In this document: positions 11,307-23,700 of the stretch, in pieces | Layout of the letters: every line of letters begins with the position of its first letter | Position numbering within the stretch: the first letter of the stretch is position 1 | Origin: Bryopsis sp. KO-2023 | Taxonomy: Eukaryota; Chlorophyta; Ulvophyceae; Bryopsidales; Bryopsidaceae | Length of the DNA stretch: 64,000 nucleotides | Assembly (NCBI GenBank): GCA_030272585.1 | Contig: BSYQ01000003.1 | Span: forward strand, 1,302,001 to 1,366,000 | Reading direction: 5' to 3' | Made by a program: the position numbers and the translations under genes | The notes under the pieces: model-generated | Database searches by the model: none | What the model was told of the DNA's origin: nothing | The model's input: only the letters and a program-made list of their open reading frames with translations

Positions 11307-12264
11307 TTCTTGAAAATATTAGCAGGGAGTGAAGCGATAGATAATACTTTTGTGGCCACCGGCAAGTCGACGTTGGAACCGAGTCTCTCCCTTTTTGCCT
11401 CTTCTTTCAGTCGCCCGCCAAATCACAGGCAAAATTTGCATTCAGACGCGACAGGGTGCGACTGATGTCCGTCCATGAAAATGATCCGCCGACACGATGT
11501 GATCGCTCTAGCAGGACCATAGTATGGACGAGTCGCCACACAGCAATTCGACAGCCTACCCAGCCTTTCACCTCAGGTTAATTTCCATGTTGGAAGAAAA
11601 AGATCCCCACCGCAGAACCTGGCCTTCCACCTCCTGTGGTTTGGAAAATGCAAAGCCCCTCACGGATAATGTTTGCCCACACACACGCCATAGGGAGTGC
11701 AGAGTGGAACATCTAGTCCACCACAGCAGCATCCTCAAACTGCATTCCATTGGGATGTAGCTGCATGTACAACAAACAGCCCCCCCACTACTGAGGCAAT
11801 ATTCACACCCTAGTTCAACGCGCGCGCAGCAACAACGCAAAAACTCAGAAGCGTCCCAATATCCTCCCTACGCAGCACACTGTTTCTCGAATTCTTCCCC
11901 GCCGCCACCACAGCTGAATGACACAAGCAACCGCGAGACGTTCGCAGTCCCACCACTGAATCATCAATCGGTCTGAGGGTTCGGAAGTTTGCAGCCGTGA
12001 AAAGACGTTTCGGGCGGCGTCAGCCCCGCACGACAACCCGCTCGACTCTGGCTTAGTCCATCCGCGCTTTGGATCGCCCCTCGTCTGTGATCGACGATAA
12101 CTTTTTGTTTTTGCTTTGAGAAGAAAAGGATCGAAGCTGTTTTTTTAAAATCATTCAGGAGGCAAGACTAGTTTTTTCTTTCTTTCTTTCTTGTTTCATT
12201 TTTGAGGAACGTGTGTGGAAGCGTTTCCCTCGAGTGCAACCTTTCGCAAAGAAGAGAATTGCAC
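11307..12264. promoter_or_regulatory. Divergent promoter region of two secreted-protein genes
   Basis: A 958-bp gap separates the start codons of the small GPI-type gene (-) and the Cys-rich secreted gene (+). It contains a short CTTT run near 12176-12191 and no convincing gene. Its promoter role is inferred from the head-to-head layout. Confidence 0.45.
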
Positions 12265-14695
12265 ATGAATTCGAAATTGTTTGTGTGGGCTGCGTGCCTC
12301 CTTGCGGCGTTTTTAATCTCAACTCCTGTGATCTCCGGTGCGGAGCCCTACCGTCCCCCCAAAGCCCTTCACTTTTCAGCTTTCCTCTTGCTCATTTCAC
12401 GACGGGAGTGCTGTCGAGCCAATTTCATTTTTTCAAGAGGGAATTGTTTTTTGTGACTCGCTGGTGTTCTGTATGTGCAGCGGAGACTTCTACAAAAACG
12501 GGTGGGACCGGTAGTGCTAATGTAGCATCGTCCACGTCCACGACCAGCAAAGTTAGCATTTCCACCAGCGGCAGTGGTGAAGCGTCAGTCGGTACAGAAG
12601 GAACTGCAACCACTTCAGGTAGCTGGACAGGACCAGTCATTTTCTGTTCTGTTCTGTTTTGTTTTTTTTTTTATGGGGGGGGTAAATTAAAAATTGCCGA
12701 TAGATGGGGAAAATTATGGTTTGCTTTCATTTGCCTGGATATGGCCTTCAGGAAGACATAGATTGGGATTTTTTTTTGCCAGGTTTTGCAACTGTCACTG
12801 ATTCCACCATCGTGGAAGGGACAGAGACAGAGGGATCCGAGGAACCTCCAAAGGAAAAACCAGGTGAAGACGAGGAACCGGTGGAAAAACCTGCAGAAAA
12901 AGAGGATGCTGATGAGGAAGCTACTGCTGTAGATGAAGAGCCTTCTGAGGCACCCGAAGGTAAGGTTGCTTTTTTTTTTCTTGGACTTTGTTTTTCTTAG
13001 CTAGCCATTGATTCGGCACAACACAGGCCTCCTCTTTCAGGTTCAGTTTGCTTTGAACAGCCAATTGGGGATTTGAGCGAAATTTAATTGGAAAGAAAGC
13101 CTCGAGGAAGCCTTCAACGAGTGTTTGATTTTTGTACTGGGAACTGACAGAATCCAGTGATGAAGGCAAGGTTGTCAGTGAGACTGTCAGTGAAGACGGC
13201 AGCCAAGCCACCAGGGCTGAAACTGACGAGGAGGGAGAGGCAGCAGTGTCTGACGCCGTTACGATTGCTGGACCTGGCGAAGGACCGGCCGTCGCCATTG
13301 CACGATCGGAAACTTCTTCTGAGGGTGCTCAAGCTTTTGCAGAATCCTCAAAAGAGGGAAGCACACAAACAGGTTTGTGGATTTCCTCACAATCTTTTCA
13401 ATTTTTCAGTTCTCTGCCCAACAATGTGACAGTATTGGGATTTGAACCGGTACTGAGCTTTGATCATGTATTTTTATTGGTCAGCACACACAGATACCAA
13501 AAGGGGTGTAAATTTGAAGTGGTGTTTTTTTTGTTTCAACTTTACAGATTCTGTTGTGACCAAAAAGAGTGAAAAGAGTGATGAGGATGCTGAGACTGAG
13601 GACACTTCCCCTCCTAAGAAATCCAAAAAGGGCTCCGATGAGGAGCCAGATCTTGGAATCTGCGAAGGTCTTTCCAAGTTCTTGTGCTGTGATGACAAAG
13701 ATTTTCTTGAAGAGAATGGGAAAACTTTCTGTGGATGCTGGTATGGGCCAGGAAAAAAAATGATGCCAAAAACAAAAAATGCAGCTAACCCTCGGAAAAT
13801 AAAATGGATGGTCTACATTTTCAGCTTTTGAAACTGTGTGCATCAATGTATGCCCCTTCATGGGTTATTCTTTTCCGTTTTTGATTTCATTTTGATCCTT
13901 TGTGTTGTTTCGCTCGAAAATTTTCAGTGTTGTTTGGAGTGAGGGCTTTTGATCATCTTATTCCAGCTTCTGGTGAACAATTCAGAATCTAGAGTTATTT
14001 TGGGGTGTTTCTTTTGGTGTTTTTGATAGGGGTTCTGACAGCAGCCAAGGTTGCAGTTTCTCTGTGGAACCTAACGAGACGCCCCTGGTGGTCAAGGATT
14101 TGAGAGGTTTGGGTGGTGGAAGCTCGTGCAAGTGCCCGTCTGAGGATGCCGTCGAAAACGAATGCTTCGGCCGAACCAAAGTGGACTGCTGTGAGAATGT
14201 GGCTCCAGATGCTAAAAAATGCAAATGCATTTTCGAGGACCTGTAAGTATCAGTGATTCTTTTTTTTGCTGTTGTTGAAAAAAGGCTTCTTCCAGTGCAT
14301 TTTTGTTTGTTCCCCTCATTTTTTATTTTATTTTTTTGGTTTGCTGATTGATACGAATCCGATTAAGGAAAAAAATACAACTCGAGAAATAAATACCACA
14401 CAAAAAGAAATAAAATAAAAGTTTATTTTTTCAAAAGTTTAAAAGCCACCATAAATAATGAAAAGTTACGATTCTGTGAGATGTGCTCTGGAAAGATTGT
14501 GGGGTGTTAGTTTTTAATTTTTAATATATAATTATATATTTTATAATCATAGCCTGACAGCTCCTGATTTCAAAAGCATTGAGGTTTTGTGTGTTTTTCG
14601 ACTGCAGGTGTGTTTACGAAAAGGTTTCTGATGGGGTCTGGAAAGACACCCTCTTCGACACTGGCAACTGCGTTTGTCCATCAAGCAAGAAGTAG
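12265..14695 (+). CDS. Acidic, cysteine-rich secreted protein of unknown function
   Basis: Seven exons close in phase to give 367 aa: 12265-12337, 12481-12618, 12783-12959, 13151-13372, 13548-13740, 14030-14242 and 14608-14695. The signal peptide (MNSKLFVWAACLLAAFLIST...) is encoded by exon 1. Exons 2-4 begin and end in phase 1 and encode Ser/Thr-rich then Glu/Asp/Pro-rich linkers (for example EEPPKEKPGEDEEPVEKPAE). The C-terminal ~150 residues carry about 17 cysteines in clusters (FLCCDD, FCGCW, CKCPSEDAVENEC, VDCCENV, KCKCIFEDLC, NCVCPSSKK), suggesting a disulfide-bonded domain. I recognise no named family. The symmetrical phase-1 exons are the type that can be duplicated or skipped without breaking the frame. 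It may be a cell-surface or wall protein; this is inference. Confidence 0.75.
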
Positions 14696-15161
14696 CCAAA
14701 GTCTGTTTCACCAAAGCTCGTTTTCCATAGAAAAAAACAGTGTAAATTTTTCATATTAAGGGAAGGAGGGGACTATGTGTGCAGTGTGATAAAAAAGGAG
14801 CGGTGATATATTTTGTGTTTTTTTTTCTTTCTTTCAATACACAAGCAGCATGTTGTGTTTCTATCCACTTTTGATTAGACAGCTGTATATGAGGGTTGGA
14901 ATGATGACTAGGAGGGGGGGGAGTGAATTTCATTCATGGTGAGGGATGCGTTTGGATTGTGTATTTTTGAACAAGGTATCCTTTTTTGAAATATTTTATG
15001 GATTCGTGAGAAAGTGCGATAAACAGCACCAACCAGCCAGTGATCCTTCAAATCCTGGATACAGTTTTTTTGATATAATTTGAGAAAGATTTAATGGCAA
15101 AACGATAAGAATAATTCTTCTGCGTACCAGAGGATCAGACAACCACGAGCTCTGTTAGTTT
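14696..15161. other. Intergenic, convergent 3' ends
   Basis: AT-rich 3' flanks of the Cys-rich secreted gene (+) and the small membrane-protein gene (-). No coding signal seen. Confidence 0.5.
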
Positions 15162-15577
15162 TCATTCTGATGGCAATGTCTGCAGATTCCAACCAGAACA
15201 ATAAAACAATAACAACAACAATAAAACTCTGCACAGTTGACAGATCTGGAGCTCTTTAGAGTACGTGCAAAGCATACCACAAGTTAGAAAAAAACCAGAA
15301 AAAAAGTTAGTTTTCTCTTTGAGGAAAACAAAAGAAGCAAATATGTTTTTCTCCACGGCCAGTTAATTTCAGTCCCAGAAAAAAGCAAACCAAATGGAAT
15401 CAAAAGCAACAGAATGGACTCACCTTCATGCTCCTCCTCACTGGGACCGAAAACACAAATCAAGTTAAACCAGAAGCACAGAAAAAACAAAACGAGTTTC
15501 AGGCTTTCTACCACAACCAATCCAGCAATCATTCCCCCAAACACCCCTTCATTCTTCCCACCTCCCTCAAAATTCAT
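15162..15577 (-). CDS. Small membrane protein, hypothetical
   Basis: Two exons, 15577-15424 and 15253-15162, join in phase 1 across a canonical donor (GAAG|GTGAGT) to give 81 aa. Residues ~16-42 form a strong hydrophobic helix (GGMIAGLVVVESLKLVLFFL...). A charged loop (EEEHEE) is followed by a short segment with two cysteines (QICQLC), then a second Leu-rich hydrophobic stretch and the C-terminus. No family recognised. The start codon is only 80 bp from that of the PAP/fibrillin gene on the other strand, so the two share a promoter. A longer N-terminus beginning at 15709 is open but would overlap the coding start of that gene. Confidence 0.5.
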
Positions 15578-15657
15578 CGTCAGCTGTACGGCAGATAAAA
15601 AATTCGCACCAGTACTTGAGCACATGGGTTTTCTTCGAGGGGAGTAGGTTTTCCAAA

Positions 15658-18462
15658 ATGGCTTTCCACAACGTCCGTTTCCCCCAGTGCGCGACGTCCG
15701 TCTCTCCACCTTGCCACCTTCGTTTTACTCCACCAAGATCCTCCCGCTCGATCCGCTCGTTGGCCTCTGTTGAAGGAAAACAAGCACAGGTGCTCTTCCC
15801 AAAAAGTATAGAAAAAGTGCTGAAGCATCGTAAGACTTGGTGCCCAGTTCTGTTGGGCTCCATCAATCCCTGAGATGAAAAAGGACTGGAAAGTTTTGTG
15901 TTATGTGACAGTCAGACCCCCAATCCCAGCTGTTGAGCAGCATACAAGGGGTGTCTGGCCGAGGGCAGGGAGGTCTTTCCGAAAGCCAACTCCAAACATT
16001 CAACGATGCGGTGGAAAGATTGGAAGAGGATGTAGGAATCGAGGTGAGTTGCTGTCCAATGATCATCATCGAGATCACCTATATCTATTTCCCTTTTTTC
16101 AAATTTCGTTTGAATATTTTGAAAAAAGACAATCGCTCCTCCAAGTTGTGGTACATGTTATTGCGCTGTAAGCGAGGCCACGATTTTGATGTGTTTTTTC
16201 TTAGAACCCTACAGCTTCGGAGGTACTTCAAGGTCGATGGAAATTGCAGTTCACGTCAAAGCCTGGCACGGAGTCACCCATTCAAAGAACTTTCACGGGG
16301 GTGGATGCCTTCCGAATTTATCAAGACATTGTGGAGGATGCCCAGGGTGTGCGGATCAGAAACGTCGTCAGATTTCCAGACTGGGTAGGCTGGCTTTTTC
16401 AGTTTCTGCCCCCATTTTCGATGCATTCCAATTTCAAACGCCATGTCTGACTTTTTATGAAAAAAATTATTGAAGTATTTTTATTTGAATTTGGGGAGGG
16501 AAGTGACATCCCGGTCGTACTTCTTTTTTTCAAGCGATCTTGAAGGTTGCTTATTTGGCTTCAATTTTCTTTTTTTTTTTTTTTTCATTTGGTTTTTGTT
16601 AGTTGGGGGCATTGAGAGTGGAAGCTGAAGGCAGCACCGATTCTCGGAAAATTCCAGGATTCGTCCCAAGAAAAGGAGAAGGCTTGCCAGTGTTTGGAAA
16701 AAGCCTCACCACACCCCCAGATCGCAAAGTAAGGTACTGCGCCTTTCCGTTGAGCTGCCCACTCAACTCTCTGGTTCAGCAATAGTGCTCATTTTTTTTC
16801 CCCTGGATGAAACTTTTTTCTTAGGGTGGATTTTCAAAAAATGGTGCCGAGATTGACCGTCCTGCAAGTCAATGGAGCAATATCCACGGAAATTTCCAAA
16901 ACTTAAATTTGAGGGTATGGTGCAATTGTGTGTTCTGATGGCTTTCTGTTTTTCATTTCAATTGAAGGACAAGAGGATCGATTTCTGGTTTGATCGGGCA
17001 GCGTTCAAGTTTAGTTTCTTGCCGTTCAAAGTCCCTTATCCAGTTCCATTCCGACTCTTTGGAGATGAAACAAAGGTGAGAGTGTCAGCAATTAGTAATC
17101 CATTTGTTAAATTGATAATTCTGTCTTAGTTTCCTAATTATGATATTTATTTATTTATTTATTTACTTATGATTTACTATTATTATTATTATTATTATTT
17201 TATTTTTTTTGGGGGGTCATGGGTGAATGTAAGAGCATTAACACTGATAATTATATGGCGCAGTAATTGGTTTTTAGTGTTTTTTTTCAAACGCTTTCTT
17301 TGATTGTTTTTGTATTTGTGTTTTTCCTTTCGCAATTTCCCTAAAATTCTAATTGTCGTGGTCGGTCAGTGGCTGTCGAATCAACAATATATTGAAGCGT
17401 GATTTTTGCAGGGTTGGCTGGATGTTTCTTATCTAGCTCCAGATGGTGATTTCCGCCTTTCCAGAGGTAATAAGGGGACTCTGTTCGTTCTGACGAAAGA
17501 AGAACGCTCCACGAAACAGATGCTTCTGGATGCAATTGCTGAAGGTATTTATGAAACGTTTCTTGACTATTTATTTATTTACTTTTTATTTTTATTTTTA
17601 TTTTCGTTTTTTTTTCAAGTAGGGGTTGGGCTGTCACTAAGTTAGAAATAGGAATTTGTCCAGGTCTGAGAATTGATATTCACGAATATTCAGTTCATCT
17701 GACAGCAGCTGGAAATGAGGGGCAGGATCCCCAAAAAATATTAAAAAAATTGTAAAAATATGCTGTTCGAGCAAAATGCAATATTGATGGTGGCTGGTAA
17801 GAATTTTACGATGTCTTTGAAATGAAACAGGGGCGCTGGAGGAGGAGGTTCTTAACCTGATCAAAGAAATTAAGGGTTCGAATCCAACAGACCAACCCGC
17901 AAAGAGCCCAAAGGCGCTCGGCAAATGGAGAGTCATTTGGTCAAAGCAGGTGTGCGGTACATTTGATAGAACATTTGAGTAGCTATAACTAAAATCTTCT
18001 GGATTTTTGACGAAACAAAAATCTTGTAAGTTTGAAGGAAGCCATTGGATATCCAAGTTTTGTTTATTAAAAAAAAAAACACACACACAAACTGAACTGA
18101 CTGTTTGACGAAAATCGATTTCCCCCTTGTTGTGTTTCTCACAGGGTCCGAACGCCAACCCGTTCCAGAAGGCGTTTGCTGATTTCCGGCAATGGCAAAC
18201 CATTGAGGAGGAATCCGTGGAGAATTTGGCCTCTCTTCTTCCTGGTCTCGTCAGACTGAGAGTTGCAGGAAGTGTCCAACCCATTTCTGACACCAAGACT
18301 GAAGTGATAGTCGAAAAGTTCGCTTTCGAAATCCCGGGGCGAGAATTTCCAGTGGATGTCCCGAAAGATGATGTCGGGTTCATCAAGTGGCTGTACTTGG
18401 ATGATGATATGAGAGTCACAGCTGGAAACCGAGGGACGCTCTACGTGCATGTCAGAGAATAG
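15658..18462 (+). CDS. Tandem two-domain PAP/fibrillin (plastoglobulin-type) plastid protein
   Basis: Nine exons, all in phase, encode 439 aa: 15658-15789, 15930-16043, 16205-16384, 16603-16728, 16825-16914, 16968-17075, 17412-17544, 17831-17949 and 18145-18462. Exon 1 is a chloroplast-type transit peptide (MAFHNVRFPQCATSVSPPCH..., rich in Ser/Arg, no acidic residues). The first PAP/fibrillin unit runs from LLSSIQG to WLDVSYLAPDGDFRLSRGNKG. The second, shorter unit begins at EEEVLNLIKEIKGSN, continues GKWRVIWSKQ, and ends WLYLDDDMRVTAGNRGTLYV. The paired motif W-L-x-x-x-Y-L-x-x-D-x-R-x-x-x-G-N-x-G is the family hallmark. Fibrillins coat plastoglobules and thylakoids and affect lipid and plastoquinone metabolism. 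Two complete-looking units in one chain is the odd feature. A minisatellite starts inside the last codons. Confidence 0.85.
17145..17200. repeat. Simple repeats (TTTA)n and (ATT)n in intron
   Basis: Intron 6 of the PAP/fibrillin gene contains about five TTTA units (17145-17165) and then about eight ATT units (17177-17200). Confidence 0.8.
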
Positions 18463-18621
18463 GAGCGACTCTACGTGCATGTCAGAGAATTGGAGTGATG
18501 CATGTGCATGTCAGAGGATCGGAGTGATGCATTTGCATGTCAGAGAATCGGAGTGATGCATGTGCATGTCAGAGGATCGGAATGATGCATGTGCATGTCA
18601 GAGAATTGGAGTGATGCATGT
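18447..18621. repeat. Minisatellite of about six ~29-bp units spanning a stop codon
   Basis: Six head-to-tail units each begin GCATGTCAGAG. The first unit is 30 bp and contains the last codons and stop of the PAP/fibrillin gene (encoding HVRE-stop); the next five are about 29 bp and lie in the 3' UTR. Units differ by a few substitutions. Confidence 0.85.
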
Positions 18622-20001
18622 GCCAGCCAAAGGATTGGCTGCAGCACTCTACAAGATGGGATTTTTTTGGGGGATGACTTGGTACGATTCATGATTTGAT
18701 TTTGTTGGGCAGGCACCCGATTTCAATTTCGATGATATTTTTTATTTCGTTATTTTTTGTGTTGTACAGATTATGGGTTCATCAACAGAGACTGTTCTTG
18801 TACAAGAACGATTGGTGAATGTTTTTGCTTTTTTCTCTCTCCCCTCAAATAAATAAATATTTTGAATTTTACAGCACCCAATCTAAGTATTGTCCGTTTG
18901 ATTATGAGGCCCCACCTGCATAGGCCATCCAGAAATAAATAATACTAATATTTGAAATAAAAAACACACACAAACACATCGAAATGCTCTCTCTCGCATT
19001 TCCCGCTCTATTTATTTATTAGCCCAGATTTTTTTTTCTACACATCCCAAATCTCTGACTGTTTTCTTAAAATATAATATATATACTTTTGTCTAGAAAA
19101 AAATTATTTCTATAACCTTCCTGATTTCACTCTATTTTTTAAAAAATAATAAAAAAACCCTTAATGAAACACAGCTGGTCTGGGGCATCCTCTCACAGAT
19201 GCTCAGGCCCAAATAAAAATGCTCTGATTTTTTTATTGCAACCAATTTTTTGGACACCATTAGGACCGACTCGAATAATGCCAGGATATGAATAAACAAT
19301 AAATCCACATATGAAAAAGCTCCATTTCAAGGTCACAGTAACACAATAAACCTTAAAAGACGTAAAAAAGAAAGTGCAAATTTAAGTGCTGTTTGTTATG
19401 GCCCCCCCCATTGATACCCAAGCCAACCAACGAAAAAAAAAAGGGAGAAAAAGATGATGCAAGTGTTTCAGCATTTCTAAGAATAGAGCGAGTGGACCCC
19501 TCCTGACCAAAAAAAAAATTCCTCCTCTTAGAAACAGTGTGCTATTCCATCGAAAGCCCAAGAAAAAACACAGGGGGCAAAAAGAAACAGCGATGGTGTG
19601 TGAATTTGTTTTTCTTCGATTTTTCTTTTTCTCCCCCAATTATGATGGCAGCCACATCCCCCCACCCATGTACAGAAAACTCCTTTTTGCCCCTGGCCCT
19701 TTTTTTTGTTTTTTTAACTAAACATGGCGTTCACAGCGCTCCCCCTCTTCAGTTTGTAAGGGTCTTCCTAACAAAATTCTATGAACTCCTTTTTTCTTTC
19801 TTTCCATAGTACAGCGCGCGTCGAAAAACACGACGCACGACAAAAAATAACCCCCCCTCGCACTTTTCTCCATTTTTCGTGCTTTGACCCGTGCCATTTC
19901 TTCCCTCTCTAGAAACTTACGTAACGCCCATTTCCCCAAGCACCCCACCCCCCCTTCTCGTTGACACAAAACTGTTTTCACACTTTCCACACCCCCTTCT
20001 T
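18622..20001. other. AT-rich intergenic stretch
   Basis: Three-prime flank of the PAP/fibrillin gene and of the 67-aa gene. Long A and T runs; short open frames only, none with recognisable content. Confidence 0.5.
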
Positions 20002-20205
20002 CTAGTCAGTAACCGGGCCAATGTGGAGCGTTACGTCCAGAGTGAACCTCCGTTTCTTCTTTTTCTCCATGCCCTTTCCTCCGGCGAGATCTTTCTTCTT
20101 CGACTTCACGTCCTCCTTCACGGCGTCCGGGTGTCGAATCCCGGCGATCTTTCTGAGCCTGTATGCCAAAATGCACGAACCCGACCACACCAACACTCCG
20201 AGCAT
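20002..20205 (-). CDS. 67-aa single-span membrane protein, hypothetical
   Basis: A single-exon frame from ATG at 20205 to TAG at 20002. Residues 1-16 form a hydrophobic N-terminal helix (MLGVLVWSGSCILAYR). A very basic region follows (KKKDLAGGKGMEKKKKRR) and the C-terminus is DVTLHIGPVTD. Codon choice is GC-rich and coherent, unlike the flanking AT-rich DNA, which is the main reason to call it. It could be the last exon of a longer gene. No family recognised. Confidence 0.5.
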   Translation of the reverse strand: MLGVLVWSGSCILAYRLRKIAGIRHPDAVKEDVKSKKKDLAGGKGMEKKKKRRFTLDVTLHIGPVTD

Positions 20206-20746
20206 CGTCGCAGCTCCTCCTCCCTCCGGCAAAAAAAATGAAAAACTTCCTAACGAACTCCCTGCAACACCACCGCAAATCCCCCCGTCAATCGTTGCTT
20301 CTGAGCTCTCGCATTTTTACCATGCGACCGATACGTACAGCACTGCCACGCGTGACGACAATACCGCATAGTCGTCAGCGCACAGCGCCACGGACGTCAC
20401 AGAAAACGTGCCCGCGAGCGTTGCTGCCTAAGGGAAAAAACTCACCGAAGAGAGCGTTTCACTCCCGAATGCAAAGAAGATATTCTGGTGGACTCTCGGT
20501 TGAAGGCAAAAAAAGCATTGGGGAAGCGGTCTGGGGCCGTGGTTAAGTTCTTGACCGAGTAGCTGTCAGCAGCACAATGGACCAATTATCATCATTGTTA
20601 TTATCAGGCCATCCATTGTCGCAAGAAAAAAACCACATCGTTCAACCCAGAGGAAATCGACCCCATATTTCCAGAAACCTTCTGGTGGTCGCTCTCGCTC
20701 TCCGTCTGTCTCAACTGCAAGCCTCCAAAGAGCACCGAAACCAAAG
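20206..20746. promoter_or_regulatory. Divergent promoter region upstream of THOC1
   Basis: A 541-bp gap between the starts of the 67-aa gene (-) and THOC1 (+). No gene-like content. Regulatory role inferred from layout. Confidence 0.4.
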
Positions 20747-23700
20747 ATGGCGTTCAGTAAGATTGACAAGGCGAAGGTATACCGTTCATTCCCCTGGCGT
20801 TCCCCTAATAGATTCAGAGTGACGACTTTCTGCAGGAGCAGCAGCTTGAAAAACTCCGTTGGCTTACGTTCGAAATTCGCTGTAACCGGCCAGGAGGTCT
20901 TTAACGAAGCGTTGGTGAGCTCCGGTCCACTCCACGAGACGGCGAGAAAGGCGTTTTGGGAAGCGGCCTACCCTGAATCCACGCCAGAGGTGCGACGACT
21001 CTCTTCTCCAGCGAACGAACGCGAGGGATGGTATCGTTATTCGGCTCTCGAAACGGAGAGACGCGCGCTTCCCATGTCCCTTTTCGTCAATCGCAGGGCG
21101 CTGAGGAGTTTTTGCTTGTTAAGGAGCGTGAAGGGGAGTCTATCTGCGGTCAGAGCAAGCTGATTGTAGAGGCGGCGACCAGAGATCTATTGGTGGACCT
21201 TTGCGTCCAAACAGAAAGCAGCGAGTCCGCCATCCTGACGCCCAAGTCGAAAAGGCTGCTGACGATGGTGCTGTGGCTCGCCGAAAAGGAGCTGGTCGAC
21301 GCCGGTACGGTTGTCGATACTTTGCAGCTTGCACTGGACCTCCGCAAACGATGCGCGCGCTCCAGTAACTGCGTCGAATTCGACGCAGCGCACTGTACAT
21401 CAATTCACTGCAGAAATCTTTGCCTTCCCCTATTCGGACCGTTGCAAATCAGAGTTGTGGTGTAAAACTTGCGTAGTGTTTGTTTACGTAACTATATTCA
21501 CACCCTGGGGTTTTCTGCAGGCATTGGGTGAATCAGTATGATCAGATTTTGATGCTGTTGTTGATGATATGTGATGTCCATCAGGTTTGCCATACATCCT
21601 GATCGAAGATTTGGTGGATGTGTGCGAAACAGCCGCTGAAATTCAGGAATTGTTCAGCTGGATCGAAGAAAAGCAGCAGTCGATTACCAGCTCCTCCACA
21701 TTCCAGCAGGGAAAACCGTCCCTCCTTCGCGCATGCGATAATGCTCTGGATAAAATACAGGGGGTAGGAAATTCACTAATCACGAAAATGCAGACATAAC
21801 CCCACTCCAAATGTCGATTTTCTTTCTATGAATGATCAAGAAAGGGGAAAAAAATGAAAAGGGAGGAGAAAAGAAACATGAACCATGAAACAGAACATGA
21901 ATTCAAGAGTTTTTTTTTGAAGGGGAAAAAACAACAACAAATTCTTCCTCTAAAGTACAGTCGTCGAGAAACCTCCTTGAGAGATCACGGCATTTTTTCC
22001 AAGGTTTGGTGTAGAAAATGGACTGAGGATCAATCAACCACTTTTTAAGCAGCTTCGCAGCAGAAACAGGCGATAACTCCCCTGTCCCAGCAAGAATATC
22101 TTCTCTGATGTGGAGTTTTACAGTGGCTTCCAATGTCAGACATATGAAAAGAGCCTGAAAATTTTATAATCAAGGAGCCACTTGATGTCATTTGGGGTTG
22201 ATGAATTCTGGTTTTCTTCCTCACAGTTGGAAAATGCTGCTCTCTCCGGTAAAATTTTGCTGCAAATCGCGAAAATGTGGGGTGCAGAAGGATCGGCTGT
22301 GAACAGGGGTGCGTTCATGCATGCTGACCTGAAAATCGACATCTCCATCGACGAAGCTGGCTCTGCATTGTATGACTTGCAAGGGGTGCCCATCAATCGA
22401 GAATATTATGTTAAATTCTGGAGGCTGTTGCAACGTTTCAGAGTGAGTGCAGGAAATAACCAAGGTCGACTTCCTTGTTTCATTTTTTTCATTTCATTTC
22501 TTTTCATTCTCTTCTTTTCTTTTCATTTCTTTTCATTTTTTATTTTTAACATTGACTTTATTGAACCACGTAGGTTTTATCAGCACGATCTTTTCAGTAG
22601 AATCGCATGCCTTTTCGTGTTGTTTTTTTTTCAAAACCATAGTTATTTGAAAAGGAGGTGGAATCGTAAGACTCGATTTGGATAAATAGTCATTTAATAC
22701 TCCTGATGCTACAGTCATTTCCAGATGTTCATTGCTTTAAGAAATTGCTGCAGAAAATAACGACAAAATATGGGTTTCTATGTTTTGGGATAAGGATTCG
22801 AGCGGATCATCCACAGCTTCGACATTGAACAACATCAAGTTGGTCATTTCTTTTGTCGACATGCATCCTGTGAAATCGAAATCAATCAGTAGCGGCTTGG
22901 GCATCGGCAGAGAGCAATCGCTGCTGTACAACACAGACCCCAGAGTGTTTCGACTTCAGTTGAGCGACGCCTCCTTTCGATGCCATTTTCTCGTGGAGTG
23001 TTTGCTTTACATTCACTCGGTCGAATCCGGTTCGAACGTGAAATCAGGCAGGGAAAAACGGGGAAGGAAAATTGCCCTGGATTTCGAGAGTGTCAGGTCG
23101 AAGGTGGGCTCCAGTGATCTCATCTTGCAGTCGAAGTTGTGCATGTGGGTGTGCATCGGATTGGCAAATTTTCAAAATCAGTGTTTGAGGAAATTGCTGT
23201 CGATGTAGGAAGGTATTGATTTTTCCTTCAGAAAAGAGGATCGCCCGTTTGCCCTTGCTTTTCACCAAACCACACATAACGCAATCGCCATTTTTTTCAA
23301 TTCTATTCTCAAAAAAGTAAATCTATTTTTGATTTTGATTTTAATTCCATATTATTTGGATGAGCATTCATTGTAGACCGTCCAAAGCTTTTTGGTGCAT
23401 TGTTCATCCTATTAATAGCTCCCTTCAGCCAATCACATCAGGTTATAAAGGGGGGATTTAAAATAGCCTTTTCCTACACATGGCCGGCCGATTTCCAGGT
23501 GAATGAGAGTTTACACAGTCTCGGTGATGCTGGGAAAATCACTGCAAAATGCATGGTGAGGCACCTGAGGAGCCGCCCTGGCCCTAGTTCCACGAAAAGA
23601 CGCCGAAAGGATGAATTTTGCAAAGAAGAGAAAAATTCGGATGCCAACGGAGGGCCATCGGAGCCGATCAGGACGCAACAAACTCAAGATGGGGAAAATG

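Noticed and set aside
20747..20890. Short intron GTATACC...CTGCAG in the first THOC1 exon
   Set aside because: Removing it breaks the frame into the conserved part; the uninterrupted frame is open throughout.
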